Counted from the stretch's first letter, positions 43,431 through 55,159 are shown. The stretch is DNA of 64,000 bases from RBG-16-34-14 sp963798865 (GCA_963798865.1 CAWCVZ010000005.1:558001-622000); one strand, 5' to 3'. A program made the numbers and translations. The notes: a model not told the origin generated them from the sequence alone.

Positions 43431-43520
43431 ATGAAAGTATTAATAATCGGAAAATTTTATCCTGAGAGCTTTGCGGAAATAATTTCCAGTAACCTCGAAG
43501 AGACAGGATTCATCTTTTAA
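43431..43520 (+). pseudogene. 29-codon remnant of a glycosyltransferase gene
   Basis: MKVLIIGKFYPESFAEIISS is a typical N-terminus of CgeB-type or related glycosyltransferases, but the frame stops after 29 codons. The next gene starts nine bases later, and no continuation exists in other frames. It lies directly after a palindromic repeat. It is probably the leftover of a deletion. Confidence 0.5.
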
Positions 43521-43528
43521 TAACTTCG

Positions 43529-44704
43529 TTGCGGCAGCAAATGACTAAATTCATCTTCCTCCTCAGCCACCCGATACAATACTTTTCCCCTCTCTTCCAG
43601 AAAATGGCTAAGGAGAAAAATATTGATCTGCACGTTCTTTACTGCTCAGATGAGAATGTGAAAGGACATCTCGACAGGGGTTTCGGTGTTAATGTTCAAT
43701 GGGATATTCCTTTACTTGAAGGTTATAACATATAAGTTTCTTAAAAATAATTCCTGGAAGCCTTCTTTATTTAATGGTTTCTTCGGATTGATGAATTTCC
43801 AGGTATTTAATGAATTGAAAAATGAAAAGGGAAGCTACCTTGTTCTTCACAGCTGGGTTTATGCAACAAGCTTTACTTGCAGTTATTGCTGCAAAATTTT
43901 ATGGAGTTAAACTCTGTTTGCGTGCTGAGAACCCGCTTAACCAGGAGCTGCTGAAATCCTCGGTTTCATTCTGTTTTAAGAAAGTTTTTTTTAAATATGT
44001 CTTTTTTAGATTATTTGATTATTTTTTTTATATAGGGGAACAGAATAAAAAGCTTTATAAATATTACGGAGTTCCTGATAGAAAGCTTCTATTTACTCCT
44101 TATGCGGTTGATAATGAAAGACTTCAGTGTGAATATCTGAAATATAAAGATAAAAAAGCAGAATTAAGAAAAGAGCTTAGGCTCCCGCAGGATAAAATAA
44201 TTATACTTACGTCTGGTAAATACATTGTAAAAAAAAACCCGGTGATACTTCTTAAAGCATATAAAAAATTGAATGAGGTCAAAAAGCAGCCTTGGTATTT
44301 CTTGGAGAAGGGGAACTGAGAAATGAAATGGAGAGTTATATAAAAGAAAATGCTCTTGAAAATGTTTTTCTTACCGGCTTCAAAAATCAGACTGAGGTTG
44401 GTAAATATTTTTCCGTCTGCAGATATTTTTGTTCTTCCTTCCGGGGTCGGGAGAAACATGGGGACTTGTAGTAAATGAAGCGATGAATTTTGCTCTCCCT
44501 GTTATTAGTTGCTGAAATTGTTGGTTGTGCAGATGATCTTGTTAGTGATGATAATGGATTTACATTTAATACAACTGAAGAATTATCTTCATATTAAAAA
44601 TCCTTGTTGAGAACCTGAGTTAAGAGAAAAAATGGGAAAGCTTCCGCTGAAAAAATAAAAAATACAGCTTTGATAAAATAATTGAGAACCTGGTGAAAAT
44701 ATAA
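43529..44704 (+). CDS. Glycosyltransferase family 4, frame broken several times
   Basis: Pieces in different frames line up as one GT4 enzyme. 43529-43735 gives FIFLLSHPIQYFSPLFQKMA. About 43740-43870 gives KYKFLKNNSWKPSLFNGFFG. 43822-44319 gives ALLAVIAAKFYGVKLCLRAE and FTPYAVDN. Later pieces read LVFLGEGELRNEMESYIKEN, ENVFLTGFKNQTEVGKYF and GETWGLVVNEAMNF (the EX7E region), and end with KNYSFDKIIENLVKI at 44704. Several breaks fall in A- or T-runs (for example the A-run near 44283). The conserved core suggests a working gene read with errors. Confidence 0.7.
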
Positions 44705-45440
44705 ATGTTAAATCTGTCAGGCATAATTAAAATCGATCATTGGTAAATCCTTAAGATTGTTCTTAAATTTGTTCCTAAAAATTCTAGTTTTAAAAATTAT
44801 ACAGGGACCATTAAAAGGGAAAAAGTGGATTGCGGGTTCAGGAGTTCATGGCTACTGGTTGGAAAGTTATGAGTTTAAATTCCAGAAAAAATTTATAAGT
44901 TTTATAAAGGAAGGAAATGTTGTTTATGACCTTGGTGCAAATGTAGGTTTTTACAGTTTGCTATCATCTGTTATTGTTGGTGATAAAGGAAAGTTTTTTC
45001 ATTTGAACCATTTCAAGAAAATTTAAGATACTTATATTGCCATATTGAACTGAATCAAATTAAAAATATAGAAATAATACCTAAAGCTGTTTATAATGTA
45101 GATGATATACTGAAGTTTAATTTGGGAGATAATAGTTTCACAGGTAAAATCGATGAGAAAGGAGAAATTGAAGTTGAAGCTGTCTAAGCTGGATACTTTT
45201 ATTAATAATAATCCACCTCCGGATTTTATTAAAATTGATATTGAAGGAGCAGAATATATGGCTTTATTAGGGGCAACTGTTCTTCTTGAAAGATATAATC
45301 CCATAATCCTTTTATCTACGCATGGCAGTGAGGTCCATAATAATTCAACTCAGCTACTTAAATTTTATGGTTATAAACTTAATTCAATAAATGTAAAAAC
45401 TGTTGAAGAAACAGATTTAATATTTGCAGTTAAAAAGTGA
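44705..45440 (+). CDS. FkbM-family methyltransferase, frame broken
   Basis: Two main pieces, 44757-45026 (IIQGPLKGKKWIAGSGVHGY, VYDLGANVGFYSLLSSVIVG) and about 45010-45440 (NLRYLYCHIELNQIKNIEII, DFIKIDIEGAEYMALLGA), make one FkbM-type SAM methyltransferase. The Asp-Leu-Gly-Ala-Asn-Val-Gly loop binds SAM, and IKIDIEGAE is the family hallmark. The likely start is the ATG at 44705, directly after the stop of the previous gene, with another frame change near 44745. It probably O-methylates a sugar of the polysaccharide. Confidence 0.72.
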
Positions 45441-45441
45441 T

Positions 45442-46517
45442 ATGAAAAAAGTTATTATTTTAATGCAGGAACGGGGTAAATATTATACCAATCTTCGCGA
45501 AAGTTTTTACAGAGCATTCAAAAAAAATGAATTTGCTACTTCTGTGGTCGAAATCAACGCTAACTTCTCCGATACTTTGACTGGAAAAATAAAGAACAAA
45601 TTCTTAACAAGTCCCATAAATAAAAAAATTGTTCAAAAAATTTAATGACGTTGCCATTACAAAAATCATTTCTGAGAACCCAGATTTTATTTTTGTAATT
45701 AAGGGCATATCCTTCTTACCGGAATCAATAAATTATATTAAAAACCGTTGTCCCAAAAGTATTATTTTATGTTTCAATCCTGATGATCCGTTTAGCTTAA
45801 ATAAATCATCCTCAAATAAATTTATTAAAGATTCCCTTTTATTGTATGACTATTATTTTATCTGGTCAAAAACTCTTGTTATGAAGCTGAAGAATTTCGG
45901 TGTTAAAAATGTTCATTACCTTCCCTTTTTGCGCTTGACGAGGAAATAATTTATCCGGTAACCTTAGATGAAAATGATGCCCTAAAATATTCAACCCACA
46001 TAGCCTTTGTTGGAAATGGTGATAAAAAAAGAAACAGGATACTTAGAGAAATAAGTTCACTATTAAATGAAAGGAAAATAGAAACTCTAAAATTCGTGTT
46101 TATGGAAATACTATAAAGGATAATGCAAATATTGAAACAAAGGAAGTACTGGGATAAGAATGTTAAAAGCTTTTGCAGGGGCAGAAATTAATTGAATATA
46201 CTTCGGGAACAAAATAATAACTCAATTAATATGAGAACCTTTGAAATTCCAGGGACAAAAAATTTATGCTTCATGAATATAGTGAAGAGGCGATGGAGTT
46301 TTTCTCTGAAGGAAAGGAAGCAGAATATTTTAGAACACCTGAAGAATGTGTGGATAAAATTTTCTTTTATAAGAAGAATTCTAATATAGCAGCCAGAATT
46401 GCTGAAGCCGGCTATTATAAAATATTTAAATCTAAATTAACGTATACCCATTTGTTGAAAGACGTTTTAAAAAGTGTTTATTTAACCAATAATCATTTAT
46501 CATTACTCACTGCATAA
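45442..46517 (+). CDS. CgeB-family glycosyltransferase, frame broken
   Basis: From the ATG at 45442 (KKVIILMQERGKYYTNLRES) the protein continues in another frame at 45629-45949 (SENPDFIFVIKGISFLPESI). Next comes a stretch reading IYPVTLDENDALKYSTHIAF and VGNGDKKRNRILREI, and finally 46192-46517. The end NILREQNNNSINMRTFEIPG followed by MLHEYSEEAMEFFSEGKEAE and YFRTPEE is the diagnostic C-terminus of CgeB/DUF3880-type glycosyltransferases. One break is clearly a T-run (near 45925, CCCTTTTTGCG where CCCTTTGCG restores the frame). Confidence 0.72.
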
Positions 46518-47302
46518 ATGAATTCCAAAGAAACTTTATCTGGTTTAAAATATAAGTTAAGCAGAATAAAAAAGTATTATATTAGGAAAAGATTGCTTAA
46601 AATCGTTCGTCTTAAAATTTTAAGAGGATATAAAGTTTTATATGAAACATCAGTTAAAAGAAGGATAAAAATAAAATATACCAATATTTTATTTGAATAT
46701 CCTTTAAGTGATATTTCCTATGAAATTAGCACTAATCCCCAAAATGAAATTTTAGTTGATTCCTATATTGAAATTGATCGAAGAGAACTTTTATAGATGT
46801 TGGTGCATTTATTGGGAAATACACAATCAAAGTGGGTAAAAATCCTAATGTTAAAGTTTTGGCAGTTGAGCCAAATCCTGTTCATTTGATCTACTTATAA
46901 ATAATATAAAACTAAATGGTTTGGAAAAGAATGTGATCCTTCTAAATTGTGCCTGATGACTGTGAAGATAGAACATTGAATTTTTTGGATAATTATGCTA
47001 TGTCAAGAATAACTGAAACAGAAAGCAGTAATACTTTAAAAGTGAGAACAAAACTATTAAGCAATATTATAAATGAATATTTACTGAAACCTCCCTACTT
47101 GATAAAAATTGATACTGAAGGTCATGAATTGAAAATTATAAAGTCATTTGAAAAATATTTAGCTGAAGATTCTGATATGAAACTAGTGGTGGAAATATTA
47201 AATGGAACAAGAGAGAAGAAATTGATATTTGACCTTATGTCAAAACATAAATTTAAGTGTGAACAAATAGATTTTACCAATTTCTATTTTCAAAAATCTT
47301 AA
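46518..47302 (+). CDS. Second FkbM-family methyltransferase, frame broken
   Basis: 46518-46796 gives the Lys-rich N-terminus. The SAM loop (FIDVGAFIGKYTIKVG) and VKVLAVEPNPVHFDLLINNI follow in other frames, and 46949-47302 gives PPYLIKIDTEGHELKIIKSF, the family hallmark. Restoring one T in CTTTTATAG (about 46793) and in CATTTGATC (about 46890) rejoins the frames, so both breaks sit in homopolymers. It starts directly after the CgeB gene. The substrate is probably a surface sugar. Confidence 0.7.
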
Positions 47303-47316
47303 TAACGTTATTATTA

Positions 47317-48216
47317 ATGCTAAGTATAGTTACAAATGTCAGCTTATTTGATTCATTAAGATATAAAAGTTGTTGTACCACACTGGCTCCGGGTTTTTGA
47401 TAGAGTTTTATCTGAAATAATAATTGTATTTGATGAACAGCTTCCGGTAGGAAGAATTGCAGAACTACAGAAAAAACCTGATAAAAAAGAAGATGTTCTG
47501 GAGAGTCTTGAGTATTTAGGTAAAAAAGATTCAAGGATTAAATTTTCGATTCTGGATTATTCAAAGCTAAAAGAGATTTCAAAAAAATGGTTTTATAATG
47601 GACAACCTGTGAGAAGCCAGGGAGGTACACCAATATTTCCTTTTGTTGCTGCCATTGAAGAAGCTCACCAAAATTATTTATTAAAGATCGATTGCGATAT
47701 TGCTTTTATAATAATGGATTTTTAGATAAAGCTCTATTTTTTCTTGATCAGAATCAATTAGACCTTATTGAACCGCCAAGATTATTTTATCAGGAAAACC
47801 CAGTCTTTTCTTCGCGTGTGTTTTTTATTAATTATCATATCCTTTCTCAAAAACTTCCGCTGAAGGCTTATAAGACAGATCCTTTAAGACAAATTCATCG
47901 TTTAATAAATGGAAGACCGGTTTACCTAGCCTTTGAAGAAATTTTACAAAAGGAAATATTAAATGGGAAAATAAAATACATTATGATGGATTCTTTACAT
48001 GACTATGCCATACCATTCCCAGAAAAGAACAATTTGAAGATGAAAACGTTGGATTATCATTTCATCATTCGAGGATAGGAAATATACCCAAAGACAAAAA
48101 AATAACAGCTGGGATTATGATTGGAAAAATTCTTGGTCGGATTTTATTTTGTGAGTCTAATTCTAGCACTTCTTGTTTGGCAAATAATAATTGAATCTGA
48201 AAAATTTATCAACTGA
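47317..48216 (+). CDS. Probable glycosyltransferase, frame broken
   Basis: It starts MLSIVTNVSAYLIH and continues in other frames as KVVVPHWLRVFDRVLSEIII, then QGGTPIFPFVAAIEEAHQNY and LLKIDCDIAF. This gives a donor-site-like DCD in place of the usual DxD. 47692-48078 gives PPRLFYQENPVFSSRVFFIN and the end has SWDYDWKNSWSDF and a hydrophobic tail LILALLVWQIIIE. The overall layout suggests a GT-A transferase with a C-terminal membrane segment. I cannot name the family. Several frames must be joined to make it whole. Confidence 0.5.
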
Positions 48217-49503
48217 AATAAAAAGTATATTACTCAATAGAAATTATCTATTAAGAGAAAGATACTTTGGGTATTTGGTAGTCAGGTAGTTACTGCGTAA
48301 ATTAGTCTGGCAGGGATAAGAATAGTAACCCGATTAATACCACCGGATGTTTTTGGTGAAGCATCTCTTTTGGTTAGGTATTATTCTTTTGCTGAGAAAT
48401 ATTTTTATATCTCCGATTAATAATTACCAATTAAGATATTATCCAAAGTACAAAATCCAAAAAATTCTATTCTTCTTTAATTCTGAAATAAACAAATATT
48501 ATAAAAATTCTTTTCTTATAAGCATTACAATATTTCTTGTAATTTTATTAATGATATGTCTGCTTAATATAGTTTGTGTTTCAATATCTTTCATGCTGGT
48601 TTTAATTTTATATTACATATCTGATATAATTAAATCAAATTATGTAATCAACTCTCAGCAGAAAGGAAACAATTTTTATATGCAATGTGGACAATAGCTG
48701 ATGTAATATTAAAATTTTTCATTTGCTATAATTTTACTTTTAATTGAAAAAGCCACATTGAATTATATACTTGGACAAGCAATTGGAATGTTAATAGGGA
48801 GCATTATTTTTATAACCATAATAAAAAATAAATTGAATGATAAATTCACAAACTCCTATGAACAAAATAAAAATTTGTTTGCTGAACTAAAAAAATATGC
48901 ACTACCTTTTGTTCCGATTACAGAGTTATTGTTTCGATTTGAAATATAAGCAACAGGTATATATTAAGTTCATTTAACTCTTTTGCTGAAGTTGGTATTT
49001 TTACTGCTGCCTTTAGTATCTCAAGATAAACTTTTATTTACTTTCCGGTTCTCTGGGATAATATTTTCAGACCGATTCTGTTCTATAAGGCTGAAAGTGA
49101 AGGTGTAGCTTCAGAAAAAAAGGAATGAAATTGTTAAAGCATGGCTTTCTTCTGTTGTAATGACATTCCCTTCTTTTTCTTTTTATTTTGTTTTGGGGAG
49201 GAGATATAATTTCAGAAATATTTTTAGCCAAAGAATATCATTCTGATGTCCAATGGATTATTTGTTACAATAGGGCTGGGATTTTTTTTTCAGAGCACAT
49301 TTTCAGGGTCTTGAGAAACGAATGTACTCAATTGAAAAAGTAAACTCGTTTTATATTGTAGTATTATTGGAGTAGTTACGTTTTTAATTTCAAACATATT
49401 GCTCATAAAAAAGTTTGGGATAATTGGTGCAGGAATTGCCCTGGCAATAACTTATTTTGTTCAGCTTCTTGCTGGAATATATTTTCTAAAATTTTATAAA
49501 TGA
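48191..49503 (+). CDS. Polysaccharide flippase (Wzx-like), frame broken many times
   Basis: A probable TTG start at 48191 overlaps the previous gene. Pieces read KILWVFGSQVVTA, ISLAGIRIVTRLIPPDVFGE, RNIFISPINNYQLRYYPKY, a long hydrophobic stretch at 48347-48697, then NYILGQAIGMLIGSIIFITI, FNSFAEVGIFTAAFSIS and AGIALAITYFVQLLAGIYF at the end. RIVTRLIPPDVFGEASLL is typical of oligosaccharide flippases (MOP superfamily). It should move lipid-linked repeat units across the inner membrane. Breaks occur about every 100-200 bases. Confidence 0.65.
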
Positions 49504-50995
49504 AATTCAGGATAGTTTTCTTATTATTTATTATTACAATATTCAGCCTGTATAGAGACAGGCTTCGGCCCCATAGCACCCGAAGTTCTTTTTATAAGTT
49601 TAAGTTTAATACTTACATCATACCTATTAGTTGAAATTAAAAATGTTAAGAAATATTTTATTAAAAATGTTTGGTTAAACACATATAGTTCTTTGTGCAC
49701 TATATACTTTTATACTACAGGATTCGGTATAGTAAATATTGTATTCACAATTGATGATTATTACAATACAATGCTGTATGATAAATTGGGAAGAGGAACC
49801 ATATAATTTTCTAAATCCAGCTTTATTTATCGTCATAATTGGAGCAGTTTCTTTGTGGATAGGTTACGATACAAAGGCAGGTAAAAAATTTACAGATACT
49901 TCTCAAACCAGTCTTTTATAAAAAGAATATTGAAGAAAGAATTTAATCTAAAAAAAAGAAATCTTTTTATATTATTTGCGCTTAGCATTGTATTCCGTTT
50001 AATTGCAATAAACCTTGGTGTTTATGGGTATTCCCAGGATGAATTGTCTGTTTAGGAATATTCATCACTTGAATTACCAATTAACCTCATTGGCACTTTA
50101 GGTAAATTTGTTCTATTAGTTTTGACATGTTCATACTTTGCAACAGATGATAAAAAATTAAAACTTCCCCTAACTTTAGTTTTTTTTACTGAACTATTTT
50201 TTGGCTTTATTAGCGGAATGAATTGATTGAAGTCTTAATTCCGATTTTAATTCTGATTATATCCGGTTTTATAATCAAAAATAAGATTTCAAAGAAATAT
50301 ATTTTAGTCGGCAATTGTATTAGTAATTATTTGCTTATATAATAATTGAACCTTTCAGATATCTTCGTAATGTAGATCCCAAATTCAGAAGTGATATTCC
50401 TGATATTGTATCAACAATTTTTGAAGCACAGAATATTTAAATTTAAATTCTGTTTGATCCTACACTTTTGGGGCCCTCTGAGCCGGGCGATATACTCCTG
50501 ACTTTTTTAATGAGAAATAATTATATAGTTGAGACTGCAAAGGCAATTGATTATAAGGATAATGTCGGACTTACTGAGGATGACCCTGATTTTTGAAAAC
50601 AGGCTTATCACAATACCCCTTCAGGCTTATATCCCGAGGTTATTCTGGGAAACAAAGTCAATATCAAGTATCGGCGGTTGGTTTACAAGAATTGTCTGGG
50701 GATGGGATTTAAAATCTTCTACAGCTATGACTCCTTTTGGCTTTTTATATTTTGCTTGTGAGGTGAATACCTGATTACTCTTTTCTTTATCATCTTTGGT
50801 GTAATGTGCAAATTCCTTTACCAGTTCTTAAAATTAGAGTCAGGTGGCATAGTAATTTATCTTGGTCTTATTATGAGTCTTATGTATATAGACGGCATGG
50901 TAAATGCGATCTTTGTTACCTGGTTAAGAAATATTCCTGTTTTCTATTTCTTCAATATCTTGTTTTACAATAATTCATCCCTTATTTTATTATGC
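49500..50995 (+). CDS. Polysaccharide polymerase (Wzy-like) membrane protein, frame broken
   Basis: Its ATG overlaps the flippase stop. Hydrophobic pieces in several frames read PIAPEVLFISLSLILTSYLL, NPALFIVIIGAVSLWIGYDT, NLFILFALSIVFRLIAINLG, FGFISGMN and KNKISKKYILVG. Later pieces are IEPFRYLRNVD, GWFTRIVWGWDLKSSTAMTP and GEYLITLFFIIFGVMCKFLY. About twelve helices and the SSTAMTPFGFLYF/GE loop fit an O-antigen polymerase. One break is a short T-run (GTTTAGG near 50050, where GTTTTAGG restores the frame). The exact 3' end is uncertain because the frame runs into the next gene. Confidence 0.6.
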
Positions 50996-51626
50996 TACGG
51001 CAATACATTTACAAGAAGCTTTAGAGGCATTTATAATATTATCAGTAAACCTAACCACGGTCTCAGGTGGGTTTCAAATCGGATTAATAGTAAAAGCCCG
51101 ATTGACCTTCGTTACCATGGATATCCTACACTTGTATTGATTTTCTTAACGGATAAATTTAAAAAATAAAAAGATTTTTGAATGGGGAGGTGGTGGTTCA
51201 ACTATTTACTTTTCAAAGACAGGAGCCAATGTCACCACAGTTGAAAATGATAATAAATGGTTGGAATTAATTAAAAGAAAGCTCAATGAACTTAATCTTA
51301 CCGAAAAAGTAAATCTGGAATTTGCAGCTGTTGACCTCGATGACCAGCATTCTATAATTAACTATAAAAAAAAGGTTAATGAAAACTCTCCCTGGGATTT
51401 GATACTTGTTGATGGATTAGAGGAAAGTTATTTAAACAGGATTGATTGTATTAAAGAAGCTAAAAATAATCTGAACAAAAATGGAATGATTATTCTGGAT
51501 GACAGCTGGAGGAATGAGTATAAGGTAGTACCCGAAATGTTAAATGATTTTAAAAGGCTTGAGTTCATAGGATTAGGTCCTGCAAGATGGGGCGTAACCA
51601 AAACCGATGTTTACATTAAAAAATAA
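50992..51626 (+). CDS. SAM-dependent methyltransferase, frame broken
   Basis: The start MLRQYIYKKL (50992) is followed in another frame by GIYNIISKPNHGLRWVSNRI, NSKSPIDLRYHGYP and then, after a shift in the A-run near 51160, IFEWGGGGSTIYFSKTGANV, a clear SAM-binding loop. 51261-51626 completes it with PWDLILVDGLEESYLNRIDC and NGMIILDDSW. The layout matches small sugar or lipid methyltransferases found in O-antigen loci. Substrate unknown. Confidence 0.65.
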
Positions 51627-51632
51627 AAATCC

Positions 51633-52937
51633 TTGAATAATAAAATCCGTTTACTTGAAATTTCAAGAATCCTTCGGGATTGGCGGCAGTGAGCAAATTA
51701 TCCAATTAAGGGCAGAGAATATTAATAAAGATTTTTTTGATGTTTTTTTAGCCGGGTTTTATTCAGGCGGACCCAGACTTGAAAATATTAAAGGATTAAA
51801 CATTCCCTCCGCGATTTGTAATGGTGACTTAAATACAGTAATTAAAATAATTAGGGACTACAAACCTCATATTATAAGTTATTATCGCGGCTCTGTATCT
51901 ACTCCACTCACGGGATTAATACAGGAAATATCATTCGGAAACCGGGTCCCATTGCTTATAGAGACCAATCACTTCGGAAGAATTCAAACCGAGCTTTCTA
52001 AAAGAAAACCAAATACTACGGTTCATGTTTCTCTTTCCAGTCTTTTAAAAGTATGCTCAGTTATCAAACAAAAAAATTGTAGAACTATTAAATACTAACA
52101 GGGTAGTTTTATAGCTCAATACCAGCTTATACCTTCGAGAAAGTTATTTTTTCAAAATCTGAACGAGCTAAAGTCGAGACAATAATCCGGCATATCAGAA
52201 ACGGATATTGTCGCCTGCCGAATTGCAAGACCGGATATAAGAAAATGGAGCACAAGGCTGGAAGTTTCTTTGCCAAAATTATTTAAAGAAGGAAACCCCG
52301 GGTTAAAATTTATCTTTTGTTCAGCCCCTGAAAGTAAAGTCCGCAAACTGGGAAAAAAATTTGGAGAGAAGATTCTTTTTCCGGTACTATTACTTCTGCA
52401 GAAGAGCTTAGTAAGGTTTATCAGATTAGTGACCTGATGATACACAGTTCAGGTATTGGTGAATCTTTCGGTTTAAGTCTTGCAGAAGCAATGTACTGGG
52501 GCTTGCCCGTTATTGTTGATTCAACACCCGGAATGGATAATGCACAGATTGAGGTTATTGATAATGGGAAAAACGGGATTGTTGTAAACTCTTCCAGAGG
52601 TTTTGTAACTGCTGCTAAAAAACTTACTACCGACAGAGAGTTGATGAAAAAATTCGGTGCTTCAGGTAAATATAAAGCTGAGAAATTGTATTCGGATAAA
52701 AATGTAATTAAGCAGTGGGAGCTTCTCTTCATAGAGGGTTTACAAAATAAAAAAAGTGAAATTATTAATGAGGATATGAAAAATTATGCTGAAAGCATAA
52801 AACAATCACCTGCACCTGAGGAGTATGATTTATTTGAAAAGGAATATCAGGCAAGGCTTTCTGATATTCATCATGAGAAAGATAATTTTTTGATTCGAAA
52901 GCCTTTCAAAGCTTATAAGAAATTAACGATTCGATAG
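51633..52937 (+). CDS. Glycosyltransferase family 4, frame broken
   Basis: It starts at TTG 51633 (NNKIRLLEIS), changes frame at once to ILRIGGSEQIIQLRAENINK, and runs to 52098. A damaged middle (52100-52430) reads SKSERAKVRDNNPAYQKR-like pieces. 52437-52937 gives IHSSGIGESFGLSLAEAMYW, the EX7E donor-site motif, and a helical C-terminus. It is a GT-B retaining transferase. At least three shifts must be repaired. The donor is unknown. Confidence 0.68.
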
Positions 52938-53029
52938 CTTATATGAAAGAAATTGGATTTGGCAAAACCATGAAAGTTTTGAAATCAAGACTCAGATTTG
53001 GCAAAATCCTAAACCGGATTTAACAACAA

Positions 53030-54185
53030 TTGAAAATTCTTCACATTATCCCCTCCTATTATCCCGCAACTCATTTAGGCGGTCCCATTCTGTCTGTTTA
53101 TAATTTAAATAAAGCATTGGTAAAATTGGGAAACAATGTTGATGTATTAACACTTAATGCTGGTCTGGAAGCAGATGATGAATTATTAAAAAAGGATTGG
53201 GTTGTGTATGAAGGTGTAAAAGTAAAGTATTTTTAATTATAATGATTTTTTCCGCTATGCATTTTCATTTCCTTTCAGCCGTTATCTATTGAAGGTTATT
53301 AATAATTATGATGTCATTCATATAACCGCAGTATGGAACTATCCTACATTTTTTGCTTCCCTTTTATGTTATTTAAAAAGAAGGAAGTTTATTCTTTCTC
53401 CAACCGGTGCTTTAAATATAGAGGCAGTAGAGAGCGATAAATCTAATGTTAAAAAGTTTTATTACAGGTTTATATTAAAAAGACTCTTTAAAAATGCTGT
53501 CTATCATTTTACTTCACAGCTTGATTATAAAAGGTTTCTCTCTTTCAACAGGAAAAAGGTAAATCATTTTATTAATCCAAACGGTTTTAATATTAATGCT
53601 TATTCCGGACGCAGTGAAACAAATCTTAATCCCGGCAGCAGGAAATATATTTTGTTTCTTGGAAGGATAGACAGGATAAAAGGGCTGGAGCTTCTTATTA
53701 AATCTTTTACTGCTGTAAGCCAAAAATTCCCGGATATTGACCTGGTGCTTGCCGGTCCCGATAATGAAGATTACGGAAGTCATTTAAGGAAGATAATTAA
53801 TGATTTATCTCTTTCGGGAAGAATTAAATTTCCCGGGATGCTAAACTCCGTTGAGAAATTATCCGCGCTTAAGAGTTGTGAATTCCTTGTGCTTCCCTCA
53901 TTCTCGGAAAATTTCGGCAATGTAATTGTTGAAGCTTTGCTTTGCAGGAAGACTGTAGTTGTTGGAAAAAACGTCGGGCTGAGTGAAGAAATATTATTAA
54001 ACAATGCGGGTTTGGTTATAGAATATGAAAGCAGCAGTTTGAGCGGTGCAATTGAAAAATTATTATCTGATATTGATTACAGAAACAAACTGGCAGATAA
54101 TGGTTATAATTACAGCCGCGAACATTTTAACATTGATGAAGTAGCCCGGCAGATGCTGAATGAGTATTTAAAAATAAAGCAATAA
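53030..54185 (+). CDS. Glycosyltransferase family 4, one frameshift
   Basis: It starts at TTG 53030 with KILHIIPSYYPATHLGGPIL, a classic GT4 N-terminus. The frame breaks near 53232 in TATTTTTAAT (one T too many), and 53289-54185 carries the rest: ILFLGRIDRIKGLELLIKSF, IKFPGMLNSVEKLSALKSCE and the EX7E motif in SFSENFGNVIVEALLC. Removing one T gives a single protein of about 385 residues. Its stop overlaps the next start (TAATG). Confidence 0.8.
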
Positions 54186-55002
54186 TGTACTCGGTAGTAA
54201 TACTAACATATAATGAAGAGGTTAATATTGGCGAATGCTTGAATTCAATAAAGCATTCAAACGATATTGTTATACTAGATTCTTACAGTACAGATAGTAC
54301 AGTTACAATTGCAGATAAATACAGGGTTAGAGTTTACCGGAGAAAATTTGATAACTATGCATCCCAAAGAAATTATGCTTTAAATGAGATTGAATATAAA
54401 AACAGGTGGCTTTTAATGCTTGATGCCGACGAGAGGTTAACAGAAGATTTCGAAAAGGAATTGATATCTGAAATAAACAGCGTTGGTGATAATGTATCTT
54501 TGATAAGGTTCAGAAGAAAAGATTTCCTGAGAGGAAAATGGTTAAGAAGAAGTTCAGGTTATCCTACCTGGTTTGGACGCATTTTAAAAATTGGTTCGGT
54601 AAGAATCGAAAGAGAAATAAATGAAGAATATCATACTGATGGTGAGGTAAAATTTCTTAAGGAACACATTCTTCATTACCCCTTTAATAAAGGAATGGAG
54701 TTCTGGATAGAAAGGCACAATAGGTATTCTTCAATGGAAGCAAGATATTTAAGATTGAATCTAAGTTCACGAATAAGCCTTTAGGAATCTTTTCTTCTAA
54801 AGACCCGGTTGTGAGACGAAGAAATATGAAGCAAGTGTTCTACAAGCTTCCTTTCCGGTCATCGCTTGTATTTTTATACCTGTTCATTTTCAGGCTGGGT
54901 TTTTTGGATGGATACCCGGGGTATTTGTTCTGCAGACTAAGATCAACTTATGAATTTATGATTGCACTAAAGATGAAGGAACTGAAAAAAAATAAATCCT
55001 AA
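54185..55002 (+). CDS. Glycosyltransferase family 2 (WaaE/KdtX-like), one frameshift
   Basis: 54185-54784 encodes a GT-A enzyme: SVVILTYNEEVNIGECLNSI, DIVILDSYSTDSTVTIAD, NRWLLMLDADERL with the DAD metal motif, and RILKIGSVRIEREINEEYHT. After a shift near 54765 it continues to 55002 with LPFRSSLVFLYLFIFRLGFL and DGYPGYLFCRLRSTYEFMIA, the usual C-terminus of the WaaE/KdtX branch. The gene begins one base inside the preceding stop, so the two are coupled. Donor sugar unknown. Confidence 0.8.
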
Positions 55003-55020
55003 AAGATCAGATGCATGTAG

Positions 55021-55082
55021 CTCAGGTTTCCTCCAATAGTTCCAAAGGAATCCCATGGGAGAGTCCTTCGGACAAACCTGAG
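55021..55082. repeat. 62-bp palindromic repeat, copy 2
   Basis: CTCAGGTTT...AAACCTGAG, with the same inner sequence as 41084-41146 apart from a few bases. It is followed by a partial GACAGCA unit (GGGCAGCAAACTTTGCTGTC, about 55088-55107). Confidence 0.75.
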
Positions 55083-55159
55083 ATTGCTGGGCAGCAAACT
55101 TTGCTGTCAGTGTGATTGAGGAGAATAGGGAGGCAGATAATAAAACGAAGTAATAAAGA

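Noticed and set aside
43529..52937. Programmed frameshifting as the cause of the broken frames
   Set aside because: Too many shifts, in both directions, in unrelated genes, without a recurring slippery heptamer or downstream structure.
43529..52937. True pseudogenisation of the whole cluster
   Set aside because: Catalytic and binding motifs remain intact in every piece, which is not expected after long decay. Kept open as the alternative in the findings.
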